DNA of 46,872 nucleotides, taken from positions 1 through 46,872 of the IMG/VR virus record IMGVR_UViG_3300025133_000192. One strand, given 5' to 3'. Origin of the DNA: a virus. The notes below the pieces were generated by a model. That model did no database searches. It was not told the DNA's origin and saw only the letters and a program-made list of their open reading frames with translations. Shown here piece after piece: positions 36,095-42,834 of the stretch; position 1 is the first letter of the stretch, and the number at the start of each line of letters is the position of its first letter. A program made the position numbers and the translations under genes.

Positions 36095-39000
36095 GTGAAA
36101 TTTGCGCATATTGCAGATACTCACATTCGTAATTTAAAATATCATTACGAATATAAAATTGTATTTGATAAACTATATCAAACACTAAAAGATGAAAATG
36201 TTGACTATATCATCCATTGCGGAGATATCGCTCACACGAAGACGCAAATTAGCCCGGAATTCGTGGAGATGTGTACTAACTTCTTTCGAAGTCTGGCAGA
36301 TATTGCCCCCACCTATATAATTCTAGGCAACCATGATGGCAATTTAAAGAATTCGAGTCGACAAGACGCATTAACGCCAATCGTAGAAGCCCTGGATCAC
36401 CAAAATCTTAATTTATTGAAGAATTCAGGAGAAGTTCCACTAGAAGGCGACTTTGTTCTCAATGTGTTATCAGTTTTTGATGAAGATAATTGGTCTGAAC
36501 CAAGCGATCTAGAAAAAATTAATATTGCCCTATATCATGGATCTATTTCGGGTGTCAAGACCGATACAGGATGGGTTATGCAACACGGCGATCACCCGTT
36601 GGAAATTTTTCGCGGCCTCGACTATGGATTCCTTGGGGACATTCATAAAACCAATCAGTGTTTGGACGAAGGGGGTTATATTCGTTATCCTGGCTCTACT
36701 ATCCAACAAAACTTTGGTGAGACCAATGATAAAGGATTCTTAATTTGGGAAATTGATAGTAAAGAAGACTTTACTTGTCGTCATATCCAGATTGATAATC
36801 CGCGCCCGTTTATTACTATTGATTTGACATCCAAGGGCAAAATGCCCAAAAATATTGAAAAAATAGTTCCTCGAAAAGCTCGTTTGCGGCTTGTATCTCA
36901 TAATAACCTTCCCCTTAACGTAATGAGAAAAGCCATCGAAATCGCTAAAAACCAATTTCAGCCGGAAAGTGTCACCTTCCTCAACCGTGGAGCCGGCGAG
37001 CATGGTACTATCGACGAATTGGCTATATCTCTGGAGACTGAAGACCTTCGCGATCTTACGGTCCAAGAAGACCTCATAAAAGAATATCTGAAAGATTTCG
37101 AACCATCAAAAAATTTGATGGAGAAGGTGCAACAATTAAATTTGAAATATAATCAACTGGCGGAAGAAAATGAAGAAGTCTCTCGCAATATTAATTGGAA
37201 GTTGCGTGAAATTAAATGGGATAATCTTTTTAATTACGGGGAAGACAATTCTATTAATTTTGATAACCTAAACGGAATTGTGGGCATCTTCGGGAAGAAT
37301 TTCTCCGGCAAATCGAGCATTATCGACTCCATTTTATACACTATCTTTAACTCAACTTCCAAAAATGACAGAAAAAATTTAAATATTATTAATCAGAATC
37401 AAGGAATCGGTCGCGGAACTGTAAAAATATCTATTGGAGAAAATGACTATTTTGTGGAGCGAGAATCGGAAAAATATACGCGCAAGCTCAAAGGCGTCGT
37501 GACAGAAGAGGCACGCACAAATGTAGACTTTAAGATGTACAATGCATCGATGGATAATATCCAAACATTAAATGGACTCACCAGAAATGATACTGATAAA
37601 AACATTCGTAAGACCTTCGGAACATTAGATGATTTCCTTTTTTCGTCTATGTCTTCTCAGTTGGGGGCGTTGGCTTTTATTAGCGAAGGTTCCACGCGCC
37701 GGAAAGAAATTTTAGCTAAATTTCTTGATTTAGAATTTTTCGACAAGAAATTTAAATTAGCCAAGGAATCTGTAGCTGACACTAAGGGCGCCCTTAATAA
37801 ATTGGAAGGTCGCAATTATGACGAAGAATTAATCAGCGCCGAGCTTGACCTGGAAGATTGTAATTTAAAACTTTCCAAACAACAAAACGATTGTAATAAA
37901 TATGATCTTTCCATCAAAGACAAAGTCCAACAACGGGAAGACATTATTGCTCAAATTGAGTCAATTCCGGCTGAAATTATCGATGTGGTTACGGTTCGCA
38001 CCGAGCTTCGGGACACAAAGAATCAAATAATATCTCTATCGGATATGAATCACACTCTCCTGTTGGAGCGCGACGAAAAGAAAACTCAATATCAAAAAAT
38101 TATTGATTTTATCGAGAATTTTGATATTAAAAGTCTCTATGAGGATCAAGACAAAATTGATGAAATGGTTGCAGAACTCGAAGCTCTAGAATCTCACTTA
38201 AACAAAGAAGAAGAGGAATTAGAAAGGAATACAAATAGGGTGCAGTTATTGGACGGCATTCCATGTGGCACACAGTTTCCAACTTGTAAATTTATCAAAG
38301 ACGCATATGCCTCCAAGGCAATAATTCCCAGCAATAAACAAAAAATTGATATTTTTGAGGAGTCTATCGAGGACTTAGCCGATCAGGTTGCTTTAATTAA
38401 TCCCGACAGAGTCGAAGAACATATTACCAAATATAATCAAGTGACCGAGAAGAAGAATGCTCTGTCTAATGATATAATCAATTCCGATTTACAGGTAGAA
38501 AAGAATTCTTCTATCATCAAAGACTTAATGAATCAAGTGGTTTGCCTTGAAGATAAGGTTTCGGAATATGAGCTTAATAAGGATGCTATTGAAAATTTGG
38601 AAAGTTTGCTTAAAACCAAAAAGTCTCTCAAGTGGGAAGCCACGAGGATGCAGAGATTATATGACGCATGCCAGGAAGATGTATTGGCGCTCTATAAAAC
38701 AATTGGCTCCTATGAGCAGAAAATAGAAAACATCAAAGAACAAAAACAACAATTTACTGATTTGCGTGATGAGTATGCGGCTTATGATCTTTATTTGCGG
38801 TGTATGCATCCCAATGGGATCGCTTACGACATCATCAAGAAGCGCCTTCCAGTAATTAACGAGGAAATAGCCAAAATCTTAGCAAACATTGTTGACTTCG
38901 AAGTATTTTTCGAAGACGACGGTAAGAGATTAAATATCTTCATTAAGCATGCAGAATATAACCCACGGCCGCTGGAGATGGGCTCAGGGGCAGAGAAAAC

Positions 39001-39253
39001 AATTGCCGCCGTCGCCATTCGGCTGGCTCTCTTATCGGTTTCGAGTTTACCCAAATCGGATATCTTTGTTCTCGACGAGCCGGGAACAGCCTTGGATGAA
39101 GAAAATATGCAAGGCTTTATTGATATCTTAGATTTAATCAAATCATATTTTAAAACAGTTTTATTGATTTCTCATGTGGATTCTTTAAAAGACTGTGTAG
39201 ACATGCAAGTCACTATCGACAAAAAGGAAGGTTATGCATTCGTTCAGCAGTAA
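36095..39253 (+). CDS. gp47-gp46: Fused Mre11-Rad50-like recombination nuclease (SbcD-SbcC; T4 gp47-gp46 in one chain), 1052 aa
   Basis: Start is GTG 36095, 6 bases after AGGAG. Residues 1-340 are a calcineurin-like nuclease: DTH (D8, H10), CGD (D44), GNHD (79-81), an HG at 148, and GDIH at 181-184 where Mre11/SbcD usually has GHxH. Residues from about 370 are a Rad50/SbcC ATPase: Walker A FGKNFSGKSS (to 408), a long coiled coil, a hook with C724 and C731 (CGTQFPTC), a returning coil, the signature MGSGAEKTIAAVA, Walker B DIFVLDEPG near 989-997, and ISHVDS as H-loop. Together they process double-strand ends for recombination-dependent replication. In T4 the two subunits are separate genes 47 and 46; here the order nuclease-ATPase is retained in a single polypeptide with no stop between them. 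It follows the primase and precedes the lysis-like genes. Confidence 0.93.
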   Translation: MKFAHIADTHIRNLKYHYEYKIVFDKLYQTLKDENVDYIIHCGDIAHTKTQISPEFVEMCTNFFRSLADIAPTYIILGNHDGNLKNSSRQDALTPIVEALDHQNLNLLKNSGEVPLEGDFVLNVLSVFDEDNWSEPSDLEKINIALYHGSISGVKTDTGWVMQHGDHPLEIFRGLDYGFLGDIHKTNQCLDEGGYIRYPGSTIQQNFGETNDKGFLIWEIDSKEDFTCRHIQIDNPRPFITIDLTSKGKMPKNIEKIVPRKARLRLVSHNNLPLNVMRKAIEIAKNQFQPESVTFLNRGAGEHGTIDELAISLETEDLRDLTVQEDLIKEYLKDFEPSKNLMEKVQQLNLKYNQLAEENEEVSRNINWKLREIKWDNLFNYGEDNSINFDNLNGIVGIFGKNFSGKSSIIDSILYTIFNSTSKNDRKNLNIINQNQGIGRGTVKISIGENDYFVERESEKYTRKLKGVVTEEARTNVDFKMYNASMDNIQTLNGLTRNDTDKNIRKTFGTLDDFLFSSMSSQLGALAFISEGSTRRKEILAKFLDLEFFDKKFKLAKESVADTKGALNKLEGRNYDEELISAELDLEDCNLKLSKQQNDCNKYDLSIKDKVQQREDIIAQIESIPAEIIDVVTVRTELRDTKNQIISLSDMNHTLLLERDEKKTQYQKIIDFIENFDIKSLYEDQDKIDEMVAELEALESHLNKEEEELERNTNRVQLLDGIPCGTQFPTCKFIKDAYASKAIIPSNKQKIDIFEESIEDLADQVALINPDRVEEHITKYNQVTEKKNALSNDIINSDLQVEKNSSIIKDLMNQVVCLEDKVSEYELNKDAIENLESLLKTKKSLKWEATRMQRLYDACQEDVLALYKTIGSYEQKIENIKEQKQQFTDLRDEYAAYDLYLRCMHPNGIAYDIIKKRLPVINEEIAKILANIVDFEVFFEDDGKRLNIFIKHAEYNPRPLEMGSGAEKTIAAVAIRLALLSVSSLPKSDIFVLDEPGTALDEENMQGFIDILDLIKSYFKTVLLISHVDSLKDCVDMQVTIDKKEGYAFVQQ

Positions 39254-39254
39254 A

Positions 39255-39272
39255 GAAACTAATTATATAGGC
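39255..39272 (+). promoter_or_regulatory. CTAATTATATAGG motif upstream of the membrane-protein cassette
   Basis: The 32-base gap after the nuclease gene holds AAACTAATTATATAGG, with CTAATTATATAG at 39260-39271. It keeps the CTA-N6-TAG form of the other three sites. AAAGGAG (39274-39280) then serves ATG 39286. Candidate late promoter for the lysis and packaging genes. Confidence 0.5.
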
Positions 39273-39285
39273 TAAAGGAGAATAC

Positions 39286-39489
39286 ATGACAATGACACAA
39301 GTAGCAAAAGGTCTTTTGGACCGCGTATTAGAAAAAATGGTTTCACGAAAACTATTGGTATGGAGTATGGCAACAGCTTTAATGTTCACGGCTCATATCG
39401 ATAGCGGAGATTGGTTAATTTTAAGCGCATTATATATCGGTGGTCAATCCGTAATTGACGCAATTGTGAAACTCAAGGGGGGAATGTGA
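39286..39489 (+). CDS. Small two-helix membrane protein, holin candidate (67 aa)
   Basis: The protein has a charged N-terminus (KGLLDRVLEKMVSRK), a hydrophobic segment at about 23-38 (LLVWSMATALMFTAHI), a short polar turn (DSGD), and a second hydrophobic segment at about 43-58 (WLILSALYIGGQSVID), then Lys residues at the C-terminus. This helical hairpin with basic ends is the layout of small holins. The location just before a spanin-like gene supports a lysis role. T4's holin (gene t product, 218 aa) is unrelated. A good Shine-Dalgarno site (AAAGGAG) precedes ATG 39286. The stop overlaps the next start as GTGA. Without an adjacent endolysin the holin call remains tentative. Confidence 0.55.
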   Translation: MTMTQVAKGLLDRVLEKMVSRKLLVWSMATALMFTAHIDSGDWLILSALYIGGQSVIDAIVKLKGGM

Positions 39490-39887
39490 TTAACATTAAT
39501 TTTGGTGACCTCATAGGCGGAATCGGCAAATTTTTGGCAAAGTATTGGCAAACTATTGCCCTGGTCGGCTTGTTGGGGTTTGTGTTCTTATCGCGGAATA
39601 ATTACTCGGCGCTTAAAGATAGTTTTGACGTGGCCGTGGATTCTTATGAAAGTGAAATAGCAGCTATGAAAGCTCTTTACGCTGAAGAGTTGGCATTACG
39701 CGACAACACATTGAAAAATTACGAAGAAATGTTAAATCAACTCAAAGAAGATTATAATGATACTCGCGAAGATTTAGAAGAAGCCCGCAAAGAACGAGCA
39801 GAAACGCATGTACGCGATTTCGAAGAACAACCCCGAGTATTGGCTGACAAAATTTCTGAAACATTCGGATTAGAATATGTGGAATAA
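39486..39887 (+). CDS. Membrane-anchored coiled-coil protein, inner-membrane spanin candidate (133 aa)
   Basis: Start is GTG 39486, within the GTGA overlap of the preceding gene. A single transmembrane segment (YWQTIALVGLLGFVFLS, residues about 20-36) is followed by a long charged coiled coil from about 40 to 118 (YESEIAAMKALYAEELALRD and so on), with no signal cleavage site. This N-in, C-out type II topology with periplasmic coil is that of Rz-like inner-membrane spanins, which help fuse the inner and outer membranes at lysis. The adjacent holin-like gene supports this. A true outer-membrane spanin lipoprotein is not found next to it. It could instead be a general membrane-bound structural or assembly factor. 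Confidence 0.5.
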   Translation: MININFGDLIGGIGKFLAKYWQTIALVGLLGFVFLSRNNYSALKDSFDVAVDSYESEIAAMKALYAEELALRDNTLKNYEEMLNQLKEDYNDTREDLEEARKERAETHVRDFEEQPRVLADKISETFGLEYVE

Positions 39888-40317
39888 TTTTATCAAAACA
39901 TTCTTAATTTTTATTCTCTTCACGAGCGGTGCATATGCAGCAGATGGGAAATTTACATTCGTTCAAGAGGGAAATGAGGTGCCATTTACTGGCACGCTCT
40001 TTGATCCTGAAGCTACAGCGAAAATGTTGTCGGATCACGAATTTCTCAAAGAAGATTATGAGTTGGAAATGGCCTATCGCTTGGCAGTTCAGAAAGAAGA
40101 ATACGATTTTCAGGTCGAACAACTCAACATCACGATCCGGTTTCAGAAAGAACACTACGAGGCTTCCTTGGCTATCTATGACGCTCAAGTGGAGGATCTA
40201 AGAAAAATCATTGCTAAAAAACCAAGCAAGGTCGGTACCGGATTAATAATCGCAGGTGGATTTGTAGCCGGAGTTCTAACTGCTGTGGCAATCGTATATG
40301 CGGTGGATGGCAAATGA
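39877..40317 (+). CDS. Secreted coiled-coil protein with C-terminal transmembrane segment (146 aa)
   Basis: The N-terminus is a classical signal peptide (hydrophobic FLIFILFTSG, then AYA before the likely cleavage after residue 21). Next comes a segment VPFTGTLFDPEATAKMLSD, resembling a motif I associate with unnamed proteins of marine phages. Residues about 55-112 are a predicted coiled coil, and residues about 118-141 (GLIIAGGFVAGVLTAVAIVY) are a Gly-zippered transmembrane helix. There is no Cys lipobox, so it is not an ordinary outer-membrane spanin or unimolecular spanin. It overlaps the preceding gene by 11 bases and the next by 4 (ATGA). It may be a partner of the spanin-like protein or a separate envelope factor. 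Function unknown. Confidence 0.6.
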   Translation: MWNNFIKTFLIFILFTSGAYAADGKFTFVQEGNEVPFTGTLFDPEATAKMLSDHEFLKEDYELEMAYRLAVQKEEYDFQVEQLNITIRFQKEHYEASLAIYDAQVEDLRKIIAKKPSKVGTGLIIAGGFVAGVLTAVAIVYAVDGK

Positions 40318-40700
40318 GCGATAAATTAAATAAAATCGCACAATACGAAAAAGCCATTTCCCAGAAGTATGGCGAGGAGTCTATTGGCAATCCTAAATCC
40401 AAATGGTCGGACGAAAAGGAGGATGATTATCGTCAACAAATCATTGCGCTTCATGAGAAAGAAAAAGCTACTTGCCCTGACCACGATAAAGTAGAAGTTG
40501 ATGGCTTTTTAATTTCTAAAAAACTACTTAATAGAGATAATAATCGAAATTGTCCGATTTGCGAGGTTTATTCATTTGAGATTAGAGATAATGTTTATAT
40601 GAATAAATTTGATTGTTGTTTTAATTGTTATGTGCAATGGGTAGAAGATCGCGAAGAAAGATGGAAATCTGGATGGCGCCCAAAAAAGGAAAATAAATAA
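40314..40700 (+). CDS. Small zinc-ribbon protein of unknown function (128 aa)
   Basis: The start overlaps the previous stop (ATGA). The N-terminal half is charged and probably helical. The C-terminal half contains two Cys pairs, C80xxC83 (NCPICEVYS) and C101-C102xxC105 (FDCCFNCYVQW), spaced like a zinc ribbon, then a basic tail (RWKSGWRPKKENK) suited to nucleic acid contact. An additional Cys at 54 lies near a His. It lies two genes before the large terminase. A DNA-binding or assembly role is possible, including a small-terminase-like role, but the sequence does not show the helix-turn-helix expected of gp16-like proteins. Confidence 0.65.
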   Translation: MSDKLNKIAQYEKAISQKYGEESIGNPKSKWSDEKEDDYRQQIIALHEKEKATCPDHDKVEVDGFLISKKLLNRDNNRNCPICEVYSFEIRDNVYMNKFDCCFNCYVQWVEDREERWKSGWRPKKENK

Positions 40701-41231
40701 ATGGCAACAACATTAGAAATTATACAAGGAATTGCTCAAGCTGCTGCAAATGGCTACGACGGCGCACATGACCAGCGCTTTGTGGAAGATGGCAAGATCG
40801 CGAAAGTCGGAGTCCTTTCGCGAGAAGAAGGATGCCCCATTATAGACTCTCGTGTTATTGACGGATTTGGTATCAAATTCATTGGAGACATGCTCCAAAT
40901 TAATTATGAGGGCGATGTACGTCTTAAGGACGTATATGCAAAAGGATTTGAGGAAGAGTGTGAGCGTCGACTAGCCGGTATCGCGGATTTCCTTAAAAAA
41001 GAATATAAATCTATTACCGGCCGTACAGTTACTCTCACCCCACAGGGAGACGCGGTATGTTTTGTGCAAAATACGTCGCGGGTACGCACCTTTGTCATGG
41101 CTCACAAACTATTTAAAATTAACGGGCTCAAAGGCGTAGATACTTTGGGAGAAGGCGTCGTCGACCCGCTCGCTACTGAATATTATAAATTTCTCAAAGA
41201 AGGCGGGTTTGGCACCACCCACGATAAATAA
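40701..41231 (+). CDS. Conserved hypothetical protein upstream of terminase (176 aa)
   Basis: ATG 40701 follows the preceding TAA directly. The N-terminus (LEIIQGIAQAAANGYDGAHD) is helical. The next part has GCPIIDSRVIDGFGIKFIGD, then a strand pair and a helix EFLKKEYKSITG-like near residues 90-106, followed by TLTPQGDAVCFVQNTSRVRT. The mixed alpha/beta pattern with a conserved-looking RxREEG/IDSRVxDGF block is one I associate with unnamed proteins next to the terminase in T4-like aquatic phages. There are no membrane or catalytic motifs. Its stop overlaps the terminase start (TAATG), so the two are co-translated. A head-completion, tail-completion or packaging accessory role is inferred from position only. 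Confidence 0.65.
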   Translation: MATTLEIIQGIAQAAANGYDGAHDQRFVEDGKIAKVGVLSREEGCPIIDSRVIDGFGIKFIGDMLQINYEGDVRLKDVYAKGFEEECERRLAGIADFLKKEYKSITGRTVTLTPQGDAVCFVQNTSRVRTFVMAHKLFKINGLKGVDTLGEGVVDPLATEYYKFLKEGGFGTTHDK

Positions 41232-42832
41232 TGACGTATGCTCTTTCCAAAAAAGAGATCGTTACAGAAATTCTTAAATGCGGTAAGGATCCAAACTACT
41301 TCATTAATAATTATGCGCGCATAGCTCACCCGCTACATGGCCTGGTCCCCTTTAAAACCTATCCCTACCAAACAGATTTGTTGACGGATTTCAATGATTA
41401 TAGATTTACCGTCATTTTAAAAGCGCGTCAACTGGGGATTTCAACAATAGCGGCCGCGTATATTGTTTGGATGATGGTTTTCCATAGAGACAAAAATATC
41501 TTGGTAATGGCCACAAAATTTAAGACGGCCTCCAATCTAGTTAAAAAAGTAAAAGCAATTCTCAAAAACTTACCAGAGTGGCTTCTTATCGCCGGAATAG
41601 CGGTTGACAACCGGGCCTCATTCGAATTATCTAATGGGTCTCAGATTCAAGCTGCCTCTACGTCGGGAGACGCCGGCCGATCAGAGGCTCTTTCTTTGCT
41701 TGTTATTGATGAGGCTGCTCATATCGAGAATTTGGATGAGTTGTGGGCCGGCTTGTATCCCACCATTTCGACAGGGGGACGCGTGATCGCCTTATCGACT
41801 CCCAACGGGGTGGGAAATTGGTTTCATAAAACTTATAGCGCCGCCGCCGAAGGGACAAATGATTTCCACCCCGTGGAATTAATGTGGGATGTTCATCCCG
41901 ACCGAGACGACGCATGGTTTAATAAAGAGACGAGAAATATGTCCCGTCGCGAAATTTCACAGGAATTGGAATGCAATTTTAATACTTCGGGAGAGACAGT
42001 GATCCACCCAGAAGATATTGCATACATGGAGAAATTAACTAAGGAGCCGAAATATCGCACATCCTTCGATAGAAATATGTGGATCTGGGAAGAATATCAG
42101 CCCGAGGCCTCCTATTTGATGGTGGCCGATGTGGCACGCGGTGATGGCGCCGATTATTCAGTTTTTCATATAATTAAGTTAGAAACGATGGAGATTGTAG
42201 CCGAATACCAAGGGAAGCCCAATTTGGATATGTATTCTAATATTCTTTTTCAGACGGCCAAGGAGTATGGAAATTGTTTACTCGTCGTCGAGAACGTAGG
42301 AATTGGAATTTCGGTGTTGGAGAAACTGATTGAGCTTGAATATCCTAATTTATATTATTCAATTAAGGGAACCCACGAATTTGTGGAAAGTTACCAAGGG
42401 GAACGCAATTCGGCAGCAATCCCCGGTTTCACAACTTCTTCTAAAACGCGACCACTAATTATATCAAAATTAGAAGAATTCATCAGAAATAAACTAATTA
42501 ATGTATATTCACTGAGAACTATTAACGAATTGAGAACTTTTATTTGGCATAACGGTAAACCCCAGGCCATGCGGGGGTATAATGATGATTTAATTATGGC
42601 TTTAGCTATTGGCTGTTGGGTAAGAGACACAGGCCTCACGGTCAACGAGCGCGATATAGAATATCGCAAAGCGTGTTTAGATTCCCTAATCCAGGTTAAT
42701 ACTAAAATTAATACGTCGATACCCGGTATGGAAGGGTATAATAGCAAGACGGCCATAGATGATAAATTATTTAAAGGCCAAAACTCAGCCCAAGAAGAGT
42801 ATACTAAGTACGCTTGGTTAATAAAAGGATAA
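41231..42832 (+). CDS. gp17: Terminase large subunit, gp17-like (533 aa)
   Basis: This is the ATP-driven DNA-packaging motor and headful nuclease. The ATPase domain has a deviant Walker A, KARQLGIST at residues 64-72, a Walker B LLVIDEAAH with D160 and E161, and the coupling motif ALSTPNG at 187-193. The C-terminal RNase H-like nuclease has D300 (VADVARGDGADYS), E354 (LVVENVGIG) and D452/D453 (YNDDLIMALAIG), matching the three acidic positions of T4 gp17. The length is somewhat under T4 gp17 (610 aa), mainly at the N-terminus. Start ATG 41231 is in a TAATG overlap with the previous gene, and the portal gene follows after 2 bases. That the motor and portal genes lie side by side agrees with their direct contact in the packaging complex. 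Confidence 0.96.
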   Translation: MTYALSKKEIVTEILKCGKDPNYFINNYARIAHPLHGLVPFKTYPYQTDLLTDFNDYRFTVILKARQLGISTIAAAYIVWMMVFHRDKNILVMATKFKTASNLVKKVKAILKNLPEWLLIAGIAVDNRASFELSNGSQIQAASTSGDAGRSEALSLLVIDEAAHIENLDELWAGLYPTISTGGRVIALSTPNGVGNWFHKTYSAAAEGTNDFHPVELMWDVHPDRDDAWFNKETRNMSRREISQELECNFNTSGETVIHPEDIAYMEKLTKEPKYRTSFDRNMWIWEEYQPEASYLMVADVARGDGADYSVFHIIKLETMEIVAEYQGKPNLDMYSNILFQTAKEYGNCLLVVENVGIGISVLEKLIELEYPNLYYSIKGTHEFVESYQGERNSAAIPGFTTSSKTRPLIISKLEEFIRNKLINVYSLRTINELRTFIWHNGKPQAMRGYNDDLIMALAIGCWVRDTGLTVNERDIEYRKACLDSLIQVNTKINTSIPGMEGYNSKTAIDDKLFKGQNSAQEEYTKYAWLIKG

Positions 42833-42834
42833 AA

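Noticed and set aside
42814-42834. TTG 42814 as portal start
   Set aside because: ATG 42835 has AAAAGGA at proper distance and follows the terminase stop; the TTG lies inside the terminase gene.
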